DNA of 64,000 nt from DASSQJ01 sp963772645 (GTDB lineage: Bacteria; Actinomycetota; Actinomycetes; Actinomycetales; Dermatophilaceae), in the NCBI GenBank assembly GCA_963772645.1, contig CAVYYD010000005.1:1-64000 (forward strand), in the 5' to 3' direction. This document shows positions 1 to 10,674 of this stretch, piece after piece. Position numbers and translations under genes: made by a program. The first letter of the stretch is position 1. Every line of letters starts with the position of its first letter. The notes beneath the pieces were generated by a model that was given only the letters and a program-made list of their open reading frames with translations, searched no databases and had not been told where the DNA came from.

Positions 1-404
1 ATGAAAGCGCCGCAGACATCCGCGCCACAACTCACCACCGCGTCTAGCTGGACCTCGAAGCGGTGCGGGAGGCTCAGGTCATCGGCATCCGACTTCGCGA
101 TCCACTCGCCACTCGCCGCTCGGAGCCCCGCATCGTTCGCCGCGCCGGCACCCGAATTGGACTCGAGTCTCACCCGCACCACCTGGTCGACTCGGTGCTC
201 CAGGTCAGAGAGCACCGCCAGCAGCTCCTCGGAGAGGGGACCGTCCTCGACCACCACGATCTCCTGTGCTGGGCGCGTCTGCACCAAGATGCTGTCGAAG
301 ACGCGCCGGAAGTCCACAGGGTCAATGGCGGCATGAATCGGGAGCACCACCGAGATGGTGGGCCCCGGTGCTTCTATGCTCGGCCGCTCTGTGGGTGTGC
401 TCAT
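1..404 (-). CDS. Glycosyltransferase family 2, N-terminal part cut by the window edge
   Basis: The minus strand reads from an ATG at 404 off the left end of the window, giving about 134 residues without a stop. The N-terminal Rossmann-like GT-A start is visible: TISVVLPIH near residue 16, EIVVVEDG near residue 47, NSGAGAANDAG near residue 80, and SDADD near residue 102, the nucleotide-sugar/metal-binding DxD motif. GT2 enzymes transfer sugars from nucleotide donors, and soluble ones like this usually work on lipid-linked glycans at the inner membrane face. It lies 149 nt downstream of a methyltransferase on the same strand and is probably co-transcribed with it. No good ribosome-binding site precedes the ATG. 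The acceptor cannot be told from this fragment. Confidence 0.85.
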   Translation of the reverse strand, partial: MSTPTERPSIEAPGPTISVVLPIHAAIDPVDFRRVFDSILVQTRPAQEIVVVEDGPLSEELLAVLSDLEHRVDQVVRVRLESNSGAGAANDAGLRAASGEWIAKSDADDLSLPHRFEVQLDAVVSCGADVCGAF

Positions 405-553
405 CGGCGAAGAGCCCGCATTGTCGAGTTCGTTCGGACAGAACAAGGGTGGACCACAGCCGCCCATCTTGGTCGGAGAACTGCCTGATGGACACGCATT
501 CCGCGGAGTGTGGGCAGCGTCGCGGCGCGACGACCACTGCGACCTGGTTTCAC

Positions 554-1309
554 TCAGCCCACTTGCATCGACAGGGGCGGCCGCACTGCCACCATGCAGT
601 ATCCCAAGGGAAACACCTGGGCCGTCCTTGCCTGCAGCCTTCGGCCCAGTTGCGTCCGGTCGAAGCGGAAGCAGGCAGCCTGCGCGAGACGGGCCAGCAA
701 CCCCAGGTGAGCGGCCACCAAGACCTTGGAAGACAGATCGGTCATGACGTCCAGCCAGCCGCCTAGAGGTTCGAGGAGTTTCACCTCAAGGCCAGCCGAC
801 TCCGCGAGTGAAGAGAGCGCGAAGTGCGTGTACCGGAAGTAGTCGTGCGGGACCTCATGGAGCCCATACAAGAAGGGAACGTTCATCAGCAACGCTCCGC
901 CCGGACGTAAGATCCGCGCAATCTCCTGCATGAGTCCCGCTGGCTCCCGGATGTGCTCCAAGACGTCCGACAGCAGGACGGTGTCGAAGGAGTCGGATGG
1001 CAAGTGGAGCGGAGAATTGAGGTCCTGAACGAGGTCGAGATGCGGGTTCTCGTGGAGGGAGCTTCCCCAGTCCACCAAGGTCACCGATCGGGTCCGCCGA
1101 TCGTAGACCCCAAAGAGCGGCGCCTTGCCACATCCCAAATCGACGAGGTCGCCGCACGCATACTCCGGCAGGGAGGTCGAATAGAACTGAGCCACGAGAT
1201 CGGCCGCGAGTCGGGACCCCAGGGCGACCTCCTTGCCGTTCAGGGAGGCCCGCAAACGCCCACCCCGATGCTCGAACTTGGACGACCTCCACGTGTCGGA
1301 CCGCCGCAC
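554..1309 (-). CDS. Class I SAM-dependent methyltransferase
   Basis: A 251-residue protein with the seven-stranded methyltransferase fold. Motif I reads VDLGCGKAPLFG near residue 55, an acidic VDWGSS follows strand 2, SDVLEHI is motif II/post-I, and LRPGGALLMNVPF is motif III. The LEH and LRPGG signatures are typical of type-11 methyltransferases that modify small molecules or glycans. The open frame extends far upstream, but GTG at 1309 is preferred because GGAGGAGG sits just upstream and residues before it have no family character. It lies between ahcY and a GT2 gene on the same strand. A role in methylating a glycan or lipid precursor is inferred from context. ahcY would remove its S-adenosylhomocysteine product, though ahcY serves all methyltransferases. 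Confidence 0.8.
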   Translation of the reverse strand: MRRSDTWRSSKFEHRGGRLRASLNGKEVALGSRLAADLVAQFYSTSLPEYACGDLVDLGCGKAPLFGVYDRRTRSVTLVDWGSSLHENPHLDLVQDLNSPLHLPSDSFDTVLLSDVLEHIREPAGLMQEIARILRPGGALLMNVPFLYGLHEVPHDYFRYTHFALSSLAESAGLEVKLLEPLGGWLDVMTDLSSKVLVAAHLGLLARLAQAACFRFDRTQLGRRLQARTAQVFPLGYCMVAVRPPLSMQVG

Positions 1310-1529
1310 CCGCTCACCTCCTCCACACCTAGCGGGCTGTCCAACACGTGCGAGGCACGACTGTGCTCGTACCGAAGCTCGCGGGCCGCACCTTCGCACT
1401 TTGCCCAAGGGCCAGAGTGCCAGAAGCGTGCCCTCGCCACCCGATGGTGTGGACGAGGAACTACGGGAAGGTACGGGCTGGCCGCGGCCGATCCCAGGAG
1501 GGACGCAGCAGACCCGGTCGGAAGCGATA

Positions 1530-1555
1530 GATGGGGCGCCGGCCGGAGCCCCATC
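1530..1555 (-). terminator. Candidate transcription terminator after ahcY
   Basis: A perfect 8-bp inverted repeat, GATGGGGC and GCCCCATC, with a 10-nt GC-rich loop, starts 11 nt past the ahcY stop codon on the ahcY strand. There is no clear T-tract, which is common for actinobacterial terminators. Confidence 0.45.
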
Positions 1556-1566
1556 CGCCACCCTGA

Positions 1567-3018
<1,452 letters not shown>

Positions 3019-3237
3019 GCGTGATCTCCTTCGGAGCTCGTGCGTTCGTGGTTGACCCGGCGTCGCCCATCTGGGCCGCAGTACGAGGGGTATCACCCGC
3101 GCCGGCAGGCTCCCAGGGTAACGCAGTGCGGAGCGACCCGGGGCGGACGCGTGCCCCAGCCAGCGACTGATGGCACACGTCGACTGGTCCACCGCGATGA
3201 GTCCGCCATTCTCCACCCGACAGCTCGGCCCTGCGGC

Positions 3238-3243
3238 TACCCT
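3238..3243 (+). promoter_or_regulatory. -10 box of leaderless acyltransferase transcript
   Basis: TACCCT ends 6 nt before the ATG at 3250 and there is no ribosome-binding site, the layout of an actinobacterial leaderless gene. The 231-nt region 3019-3249 separates this gene from divergent ahcY and should also hold the ahcY promoter, but no convincing box for it was found. Confidence 0.45.
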
Positions 3244-3249
3244 CCCCGC

Positions 3250-4231
3250 ATGCGGAGGGTGCCGGAGCTCGACGGCCTACGCGGCCTGGCGATCTTCCTC
3301 GTCGTGCGCATCCCATGCCCTCGGGTCCGGGGATGGACCGCTTCGGCGGCACCGGCGTGACCATCTTCTTCGTTCTCTCCGGATACCTCATCACGGGATC
3401 CTGCGCGGCGAACTTCATCGCACCGGACGCATCGACGTCGCGGGGTTCCTCCAGCGCCGGGCCCGACGACCTCCTCCCGGCGCTGCTGGTGACCGTGTCG
3501 GTCGTCGGCTGTCCTCTCCGCGGTGCTGCAGGGGAGCGGTGGTGGTCGTGGTCGTACCTTGCGCCGATCCTCTTCTACTACGGGAACTGGTGGTGGCTCG
3601 CGAACTGGCCGTTGGGTGCACTGTCGCACACGTGGAGCCTCGCCGTGGAGGAGCAGTTCTACCTGCTGTGGCCGCTTCTGGTGATGGTGACCCGTCGCTG
3701 GTTCGTGCCGGTCGTGGCGGTTCTCGCGTTGGGGTCCCTGGCTCTTGAGTCGCATGGGCGGCCATGACAACCTCTGTACGCAGCCACCCCGACGGCCGGA
3801 TTCGGCCTGCTGGTCGGGGCGCTCGTGCGCCGGGTCGAGCGGGTCTCGGCGTGGATGGGACTCGTGGTGCTGATGGTGGTGGCTCGTCGTTGATGGTGAT
3901 TCCGATGCGCCTTTTCGACGCCTTGTCGATGGCCGGAGTGGCGCTGGTCGCCGCAGGCTTGATCCTGTCCCGGCCGTATGGTTGCGGGTGCGTGGCTCCG
4001 CTGGCTGGGCTGGCGATTCTACGGGCTGTACCTCATCCATTTGCCGGTGCTGGTGGCGCTCCGCTGGTATGCGAATGCCCCCGTGTTGGTGTGCTTGCTG
4101 GTGGGCGTGCCGGTATCGCTGGTGCATTGGCGGAGCTGTCATGGCGGTACGTGGAGTCTCGGTGGCTCAGGCGCGGCACCTCCGGCCGGCGGGCCGTCGC
4201 CCACCTGGAGGAGAACGCGGGCGCCGTGTAG
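3250..4231 (+). pseudogene. OafA-type membrane acyltransferase (acyltransferase family 3), copy A, frame-broken as read
   Basis: Pieces of one acyltransferase-3 protein are spread over all three plus frames: VPELDGLRGLAIFLVV at the start, then SHALG, then TGVTIFFVLSGYLITG, then RIDVAGFLQRRARR, then ALSHTWSLAVEEQFYLLWPLL, then LGWRFYGLYLIHLPVLVAL, then ELSWRYVESRWLRR. These are the family hallmarks in the right order, with about 10 membrane segments expected. The family moves acetyl or other acyl groups from the cytoplasm onto cell-surface glycans. At least six single-base frame shifts are needed to join the pieces, yet none carries an internal stop. That fits sequencing indels or a very young pseudogene. 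It is one of four paralogues in 8.5 kb. Confidence 0.75.
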
Positions 4232-4436
4232 CCGACCGGGGTCTCGACGTGGCGCCCCAGATGGGGGCTCGGATCGGCCCAGGGCGGGCGACACTGCCGT
4301 CGACCCCCATCCAAAAGTGACACCAGCTCCCCGAGGGTCCAGACCGCGACTCCTGGGCGATCGCTATGACCGACCGACCCGGCCCACAACGCAGCCGATC
4401 CAGCAACTCACCGAGGCCGCCCCGCGCCGCCAGCCG

Positions 4437-5656
4437 CTATCGCACTCCGGTCGCCGGGCCCCGCACCCGGGGGGCGGTTCGGTTCATCCCCCTCCCCACG
4501 CGATCCTCGAGCCAGTGCACGGTGATTCGCCGGTAGAGCTCGTCCGGTAGCCAAGCGGCGTCGAATCCGTGGCCGAGGTGAGGCATCTCGATGAGCTCCA
4601 CGTCGACACCCACGCCGGAGGCGCCCCCGCGTTCCGGGCACCGTCCGGCGGTACCAGCTCGTCGCTGCATGGCACGAAGAGCAACGTGGGTGGTGCCTCG
4701 GGCGTGATGAGGGTCGACGAGGTCACCGCCCGGTAGCGCGCCGGAAGTGCCTCGGGGTGCCCCCGATGTACTGCTCGGCGAACATAGGAGCCTCGGGCGC
4801 CCTACCGTCGTGATGCAACCCGACGGGGTCGAGCACCGCATACAGGCCGACCACCGCACGCACGGCGGGCACCCGGCCCTTGCAGGACGACTCCAGCGTC
4901 CCGCTCGCCGCAAGATAGGCGGCGTTCACTGCGATGTTGCCGCCTGCAGAGTCACCGACCAGCACCAGCCGCTCCGGGTCGCCCCCCAGCCCGGGGCGTG
5001 CCGTGCCGCCCACACCATCGCGCAGCCGATCTGCTGGGGTGTCGAGTCCCACAGGTGACGAGTCGGGCCCGAGAGCAGTACTCCGGGGCGACCACGAGCC
5101 ATCCCTGCTCCGCGAACCACCGCATCTGCGCGGCACGACCGGACGGGTGGCCCGAAACCCACCCGCCACCGTGCACGTAGACCATGACCGATGCCGGGCG
5201 AGTGGACGGGGGAGGCGCCCACACGAGCATCGCGAGATCACCGTCGGCGTCCGACTCGTACACGGTGCTCAGGTCCGGGGCATCCGTACCGGAGAGGAGG
5301 CGCGGAATCGACCAGGGGTTGACCCACTCCTCCTGCCGCCAGCCCACCGAAAGCAGCTGAAGGGTTACCAAGGTGTGGGCCCCCAGCGTCACGACGGCCG
5401 CTCCGCACAGGGACTCGCCAACCAGCCCGTTCCGACTCCCCACGACCAGCACCGACACAATGGTGGCAACCAAGGCAAGCAGGGTCGACCACGGGGCGAA
5501 CCCGACCCATAGACCGGCGTTTGGTCCTGCCAGCCCTGGCGGGCCGAAGGACACGACGACCAAGAATGCGAGCGGAACGCTGAGAGCGACCGCGGCGCCG
5601 GCGCCCAAGGACGTCAACGCTTGCCGTCGCGAGGACTGTTCCGTTGACCGTGCCAT
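4437..5656 (-). pseudogene. Membrane-anchored alpha/beta-hydrolase (HSL-type esterase), frame-broken as read
   Basis: The N-terminal 100 residues hold about four hydrophobic segments. A hormone-sensitive-lipase-type esterase domain follows: VYVHGGGW is the oxyanion-hole motif, VLVGDSAGG carries the nucleophile serine, PCSDELVPPD carries the acid, and MPHLGHGFDAAW carries the histidine. The order HGGG, GDSAG, Asp, His is canonical and every catalytic residue is present. The pieces lie in three different minus frames, joined by about four indels near 5090, 5000, 4725 and 4630. The segment RHLWDSTPQQIGCAMVW is typical of membrane-anchored actinobacterial esterases. Among four acyltransferases, removal of acyl groups from surface glycans is a plausible but unproven job. 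Confidence 0.72.
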
Positions 5657-5924
5657 CTCACCTAGTCTCTCCCCGTCCGGTCAGGTGCGACGGCTGCCAC
5701 CCCGCGGGGGCGACCAGGGAGGGCGTCGTGCTCGCCGTGACGAGGCCCCCCTGCTTGTCCGTGACCGGGTAGTCGGTAGCGCCGATCGGAAATGGTGCGC
5801 CTCAGCTCACACGGTAGTTCGCCAGTGGCACGCCCGCTGGCAGCCCAGGACATTGGGGGCTAAAGCCCCGTCAGGCGCACCCGACGGATGGAATAGAGGA
5901 TCGAGTGACGGGGAAGGGCAGCAG

Positions 5925-6149
5925 ATGACGGAGCCGAAGAAGAACCCGTTCGAACGGGCCCGAGAGGAACGTGACGCCGCGGCCCGCGTGTCCGCTGAGG
6001 AGGCTGCGGCCGCCAGCGAGAGGGAGTCCGAGCGCGCCTGGTTGGAAATGCAGGCTGCACGCGAGCGCGCCGAGGAGATGGGCGACAGGGTAGAGGAAGG
6101 AACGCGCGAAACCGGGACGGGGTCGCTATCCAAAGACGAGGGGGCCTGA
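5925..6149 (+). CDS. Small charged coiled-coil protein, unknown function
   Basis: A 74-residue ORF starting MTEPKKNPFERARE. It is almost entirely Ala, Glu and Arg with heptad-like spacing, so a single long amphipathic helix or coiled coil is likely through residues 8-60. There is no signal peptide, membrane segment or cysteine. GGAAGGG lies about 6 nt upstream of the ATG. Upstream, at 5856-5869, GGGGC-TAAA-GCCCC forms a short hairpin. The end overlaps by 24 nt the tail of the convergent acyltransferase copy B. I do not recognise a family; small charged proteins like this are common in actinobacterial genomes. Confidence 0.5.
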   Translation: MTEPKKNPFERAREERDAAARVSAEEAAAASERESERAWLEMQAARERAEEMGDRVEEGTRETGTGSLSKDEGA

Positions 6150-6890
6150 CGCCCTGCCCCAGACATGGGCGTTGCGGCACACGCAGGGATCACCACGGCC
6201 GGTGGAGGCAACGCATCGCTGGCCAGGGCGGCACGCATGGGCTGCCGGGCGCTGGCCGAGCAACCCCATGGCGGCGGCGGCACCATATCTCGGCCTGACA
6301 TGGCCACCCCAAATGGTCAGGCCGGCACCGGCCAGCAGCGAGAACACGTCGAGTCCAAAGCGTGGTAGGCCCACGCGATGTCGCCGGTGAGCGTTGCGAC
6401 GACGCGCCAGAGGGCCGATGCGCCGGCCATGACCGCCACCCAGCCAAGGGGTCTGCGCTGGGCAAGGACGAAGGGCAATACGAGGGGCCATACGGGGTAG
6501 AACTGCTCCTCCACGGCCAGCGACCACGTGTGGGACAACGGGAACAGGTTGACTCGCAACGCTCGGAGATAGTCGGCGAGGGGAGCAGCCGCCGCAATCC
6601 CGATCCCGGTGACAGCGGCCCCGAAACGGCGAAGAGAGCCACCACGAAGAGCGACAGGGACATAGGCCGGGCCCAGACGCGTGGCCCGACGGCGCCAGAA
6701 GGTTTTGATATCGAGACGTCCACGGATTGCGATCTCGCGCTGGAGTTGCCGGGTGATGAGGTAGCGGAGAGAACGAAGAGGAGCGTGACTCCTGCGACAC
6801 CACCGTTCCGCAAGCCAAGTCCCCGCAGTGGTGGGCGACGACCAGCAGGATGGCGATGCCGCGCAGGCCGTCGAGCTCCGCCACCCTCAT
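6126..6890 (-). pseudogene. OafA-type membrane acyltransferase, copy B, truncated and frame-broken
   Basis: From the ATG at 6890 the minus strand reads MRVAELDGLRGIAILLVVAHH, the acyltransferase-3 N-terminus with its conserved HH. Further pieces follow in other frames: AGVTLLFVLS and then LFPLSHTWSLAVEEQFYPVWPLVLPFVL. Beyond the WSLAVEEQF motif there are about 100 residues of hydrophobic sequence and a stop at 6126. The C-terminal HxPV-type membrane segments seen in copies A, C and D are missing. The locus is about 255 codons against 350-400 for the family, so unlike copies A and C it looks truly 3'-truncated as well as frame-broken. The small coiled-coil ORF abuts the truncated end. Confidence 0.68.
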
Positions 6891-7090
6891 GCGGACAGCC
6901 TCGAGGGCAGGCCTCAGGCACGGGATCGGTCGCACCTCCAGGTCGAACCTCCAGAGAGAGGTGGCGTTCGGCGGAGTTACCGAGAAGCGACCCCGAACAA
7001 CGGTCACCTGAGGTGCCACCTAGCGCCTAACAGCGCCGCCGTGGGCACGGTGCGGACGGAAATGCGAAATCACCCCAGGGGGCCGCCCAA

Positions 7091-8119
7091 TCACCCACCG
7101 TCGACGTGCTCGCCGTCAGGGACCTCTGCGCCGGTGGCCGCGAGCGAGGTGTCACTGCGCTCCCCCGGCGGGCGGTAGTCGGCCCCGCGGTCGACGTCGG
7201 CCTCGAGGTACATGACGAGGGTCAGGTCGGGGACGGCCTCGCGCGCCGCACTGTTCGGCCTCGTCGATGGCCCGGGCGACGACTTCGGCGCGGTCCGGCG
7301 CGCCGACGGCCAGCTTGGCGGCGACGAGCAGCTCCTCCGGGCCCAGGTGCATCGTCCGCATGTGGATGACCCGGTCGATCGTCTCAGGTGCCTCCAGGGC
7401 CCGGGCGATGGCGCGCTGATGAGCCAGCGTCGCCGCCTCGCCGACGAGGAGGGACTTCATCTCGATCGCGAGGAAGATCGCGATGACGACGAGGAGGACG
7501 CCGATCATCCCCGAGCCGAGGGCGTCGAACACCGGGTTGGAGGTCAGCAGCGTGAGCCCGACCCCGAGGAGGGCGAAGGACAGCCCGATGAGGGCGCCGA
7601 AGTCCTCGAGGAGGATCACCGGCAGCTCGGGCGACTTCGAGCTCTTGACGAATCGCAGCCACGACCGCTTCCCCGGGTCTTGTTCGACTCCTTCACCGCG
7701 GTGCGGAAGCTCGCGCCCTCCATCGCCATCGCGACGACGAGGACGACCACCGGCACCCACCACCACTGCGACGCGAACGGGTCGTAGTTCGACTCCGACC
7801 GGGTCTCCTGGTACTTGTGCCACGCCTCGTAGAGGGCGAAGCAGCCACCGAGGCTGAAGAGGATGATCGCGACGATGAACGAGTAGACATACCGCTCGCG
7901 GCCGAAGCCGAACGGATGCTGCGGGGTCGCCTCGCGCTGGGCGCGCTTGCCGCCGACGAGCAGGAGGATCTGGTTGCCGGAGTCGGCGACCGAGTGGATG
8001 CTCTCGGCGAGCATCGAGGAGAAGCCGGTGAGCAGGAACGCGATGAACTTGGTGACCGCGATGCCCATGTTCGCGAGCATCGCCGCCAGGACGGCCTTGT
8101 TCCCACCTTCGCTCGACAT
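7091..8119 (-). CDS. Cation diffusion facilitator (CDF) family metal transporter, two frame breaks
   Basis: An inner-membrane divalent-metal/proton antiporter of the CDF family. The first part has MSSEGGNKAVLAAMLANMG, SMLAESIHSVADSGNQ (the metal-binding helix with its HSVAD signature) and HPFGFGRERYVYSFIV. The second frame continues with EDFGALIGLSFALLGVGLTLL, and the third ends in ARAIDEAE then DLTLVMYLEADVD. The breaks are near 7680 and 7235 and compensate, since total length is divisible by three. The true stop is TGA at 7091-7093. ATG at 8119 is chosen from the conserved start and a TAGGAT box 7 nt upstream. In my recollection of related genomes a CDF gene sits beside ahcY, which suggests this is a remnant of the ancestral gene order. 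Fe, Zn or Mn are possible substrates. Confidence 0.82.
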
Positions 8120-8126
8120 GCGCCCG

Positions 8127-8132
8127 ATCCTA
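8127..8132 (-). promoter_or_regulatory. -10 box of leaderless CDF gene
   Basis: TAGGAT on the minus strand, 7 nt before the ATG at 8119. It supports that start over the upstream GTG. Confidence 0.5.
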
Positions 8133-8173
8133 GGGGCCACCACCGCGCTCCGGGGCTGCTGAGGGGCGCCCGG

Positions 8174-9330
8174 TCAGGGGTAGAGCAGGCCTCCCGTCGA
8201 GGCCACGAAGGTCCTGATCCACCACGCGCCTCCCAGGAGGGACAGGCTGAGGAGGAGGACGACGAGGACGGGGCCGAGGACGCGGCGCCGCAGGAGCGGC
8301 GCGAGCACCACCCCCAGCGGAAAGGCGAAGATCAGGTACCGCACGATCGCCGGGGCGACCATGGCACTGGCGATGAGGAACGCCGGGTAGGCAACGATCC
8401 AGGCCCGCAGTGCGTCGGGCGTACCCGCCGGTACCACGCGGAGGGCGAGCCAACCGAGCAGCACCATCGACGGCTCAGCAGGACCACGCCGACCACTGGC
8501 GCCCTCACGGCGAGCCCGAGCCAGGAGACCGGGGCACCGTCGTTGCCGAAGGCGTCGTGCGCCGCCCAGTAGACGCCCGGGTCCCCCGAGACCACCCCGG
8601 CGACGACCGGCCACAGGAGGGCGCCAACGCCCTGCGGCCGCGGCCACCCGGAGGTGGCCACCAGCTCGGCGCGGTCACGGGACTTCCACCAGCGGTACAG
8701 CGCGACGAGCAGCACGACGCCGAGCATCGGGGGCGCCAGCGCACGGACCAGCGACAACAGCACGATGAGCGCCGAGGTCACCGCGTAGCGCCGATCCTCG
8801 AGCGCCAGCAGACTCGCCACGAGGAGGAACAGCGCCCACCCCTCGGTGTAGCCGAGCTGGAAGACCGGCGACGCGGGCCACGTGAGGAGCGGCGAGAACC
8901 GCTCCGAGAGCCGCGGCGCGGCCGGCCCGGCGGCGCAGCCACACGCTGAGCAGGCCCACGCCGAGCACGGCGCCGGCCAGGTTGACCCACACCGCCACCG
9001 AGGCCGGCCCCAACCCGGTCAACGCCCCCACCCCGCGCAGCAGCATCGGGTACAGCGGGTGGAACGCGTACCACGCGTAGTTCTCGGGGGGCGCGCCCGG
9101 CGATCCCCCCGTCGGGTATCCCCCCTCGGCGAGGCCGATGTAGAGGTGCGAGTCCCATTTCAGCCGGTCGGCGCCCTCGGCCGTCGCGAAGGTGAGGGCG
9201 TGCGCGGCCTGGACGGTGAGGAAGAGAAGGACGAGTGCGACGTCGAACCGTCGCCCGGTCAGCCAGGCCGGGGTCGCAGTCGCGGCCTGAGACGGCCCGC
9301 GGCCGCCGCCGTGGCGCGCCCGGTCTGCAC
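8174..9330 (-). pseudogene. Multi-spanning mannosyltransferase-like membrane protein (PIG-V/GT39-like), frame-broken as read
   Basis: Hydrophobic pieces in three minus frames make one integral membrane protein of about 380 residues. They run LVLLFLTVQAAHALTFAT, KWDSHLYIGLAEGGYP, NYAWYAFHPLYPMLLRGV, then FSPLLTWPASPVFQLGYTEGW, then LPTLV-type helices ending in PAIVRYLIFAFPLGVVLAPLL. The WDSxxYxxIAxxGYP and AFxPLYPxL motifs are those of PIG-V-like mannosyltransferases in actinobacteria, which use polyprenyl-phosphate-sugar donors outside the membrane. Breaks lie near 8900, 8500 and possibly the N-terminus. The start is uncertain: GTG at 9330 needs one more indel, and no other start fits. It may be a true pseudogene or sequencing damage. 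Confidence 0.6.
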
Positions 9331-9509
9331 GGGGTTCGAGAGCCCTTTCCGGCCTCCTTCCCGATCCTCGAGCCCCAAGGGCTAGGGACGAAGGGCACGA
9401 CGCCGCGGCAGAACCGGACGAGTCGTTGCCGTGTCCGCACACCTCCGTCCGGACCGGGATCCCGTGTTCGCAGGTCACTGCGGGCCGTTGGGACTTATCG
9501 TGGCGTGTC

Positions 9510-10615
9510 ATGCAAGGGAGGGCTCGCGCGCTGGATGGTCTGCGCGGTCTCGCCGCGCTGGCCGTGGTGAGCGCCCACGCGACGGCGGAGCTGGGTCTCG
9601 GTACCTACGCGTCCGGCGGTGCCATCGGGGTGCTGGTCTTCTTCGTCCTCTCCGGTTACCTCATCGGCGGTCGCACCTGGGACGGCGTGCGCGGGGCCGA
9701 CGACTACCGGCGCTTCGTCCGCCGCCGGGTCACTCGGCTGATGCCCGTCATCGTGGTGCTGGTCCTGGTGACGGCGCCGATCGCGTGGTGGCTCGGCCAC
9801 GCCACCGTCGAGTCACTCATCAGGCGGCGCTGTTCTGACGCTCACCCAGACCTTGGGCGTGGCGAACGCGCTCGGCTACCACGCCGAGCCGGTGTGGGTG
9901 GTGACGTGGACCCTCACCGTCGAGTGGATCTTCTACCTCAGCGCACCGCTGGTGCTCATGCTGTGGCGACGGCGTGGGGTATCGGCCGCGAACGCGGCGC
10001 GCCGTGCGGCGATCATGGCGATCGGCGCCTTCATGGTGACCATTCCCCTGCAGCCACTTGCGTTCTACGCATCCCCCATCAGCAACATAGGCGTGATGTG
10101 GGCGGGCGCCGCGCTGGCCCTGCACGAGCGCAGTCGACCGCTCGCGGGGCCACGACCCGGCGCGTTCGGCGTTCGGTCTCTTCGTCCTCGTCCTGCTCAT
10201 CCTGATGCCCCGCGGAGCCCCATCACGAGCGAGGGCTGGCGCGTGCTGTTCTTCCCGCTCGCCGTGGCGGGCACGCTGCTCGTCATCCGAGGTATCGCGA
10301 ACGCGTCGCCGTCTGCTGCGTTGCTGTCGCGGGCGACCGCTTCCGGGCCTGGGCCTGCGGGCGTACAGCCTGTACCTCTGGCACTTCCCCGTGTGGTGGA
10401 CCGTCCGCGTGACGGTGCACGCGGGTCCATTCGCGGTGGCCGCGATGAGCCTGGCCGTCACAGCCCTGGTGGTCGAGCTCAGCTACCGCCTTCTTGAGCT
10501 ACCCGTGCTCCAGCAGCCCAGATCCAGAACCGCCAGCCCAGCACGCCCCACCGCCGCTACTCTCGGCGCGGCACGAGTCGGTGGCACGGCAGCCTGGCCG
10601 GAACAAGGAGCCTGA
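9510..10615 (+). pseudogene. OafA-type membrane acyltransferase, copy C, frame-broken as read
   Basis: ATG at 9510 opens MQGRARALDGLRGLAALAVV with a conserved SAHA replacing HH. VLVFFVLSGYLIGG and RRRVTRLMPVIVVLVLV follow. After a break near 9830 the next frame gives VVTWTLTVEWIFYLSAPLVLML, a variant of the family's WSLxVEExFY motif, and ASPISNIGVMWAGAALAL. After breaks near 10160 and 10330 the last frame ends with RAYSLYLWHFPVWWTVRV and ELSYRLLELPVLQ. Family length (about 368 codons) and order are complete, so three indels are the only damage. The motif variation (WTLTVEW) makes this the most divergent of the four copies. A TATCGT box lies 8 nt before the start. Confidence 0.72.
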
Positions 10616-10674
10616 GAGCGACTCTGCTGGGAGACTCTGACGTAGAGGTAAAGAGGCCGAGAGGGGTAGACACG

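Noticed and set aside
3019..3249. Possible SAH riboswitch upstream of ahcY
   Set aside because: No conserved core or matching stem pattern was recognised in the leader; the region is short and also serves a divergent gene.
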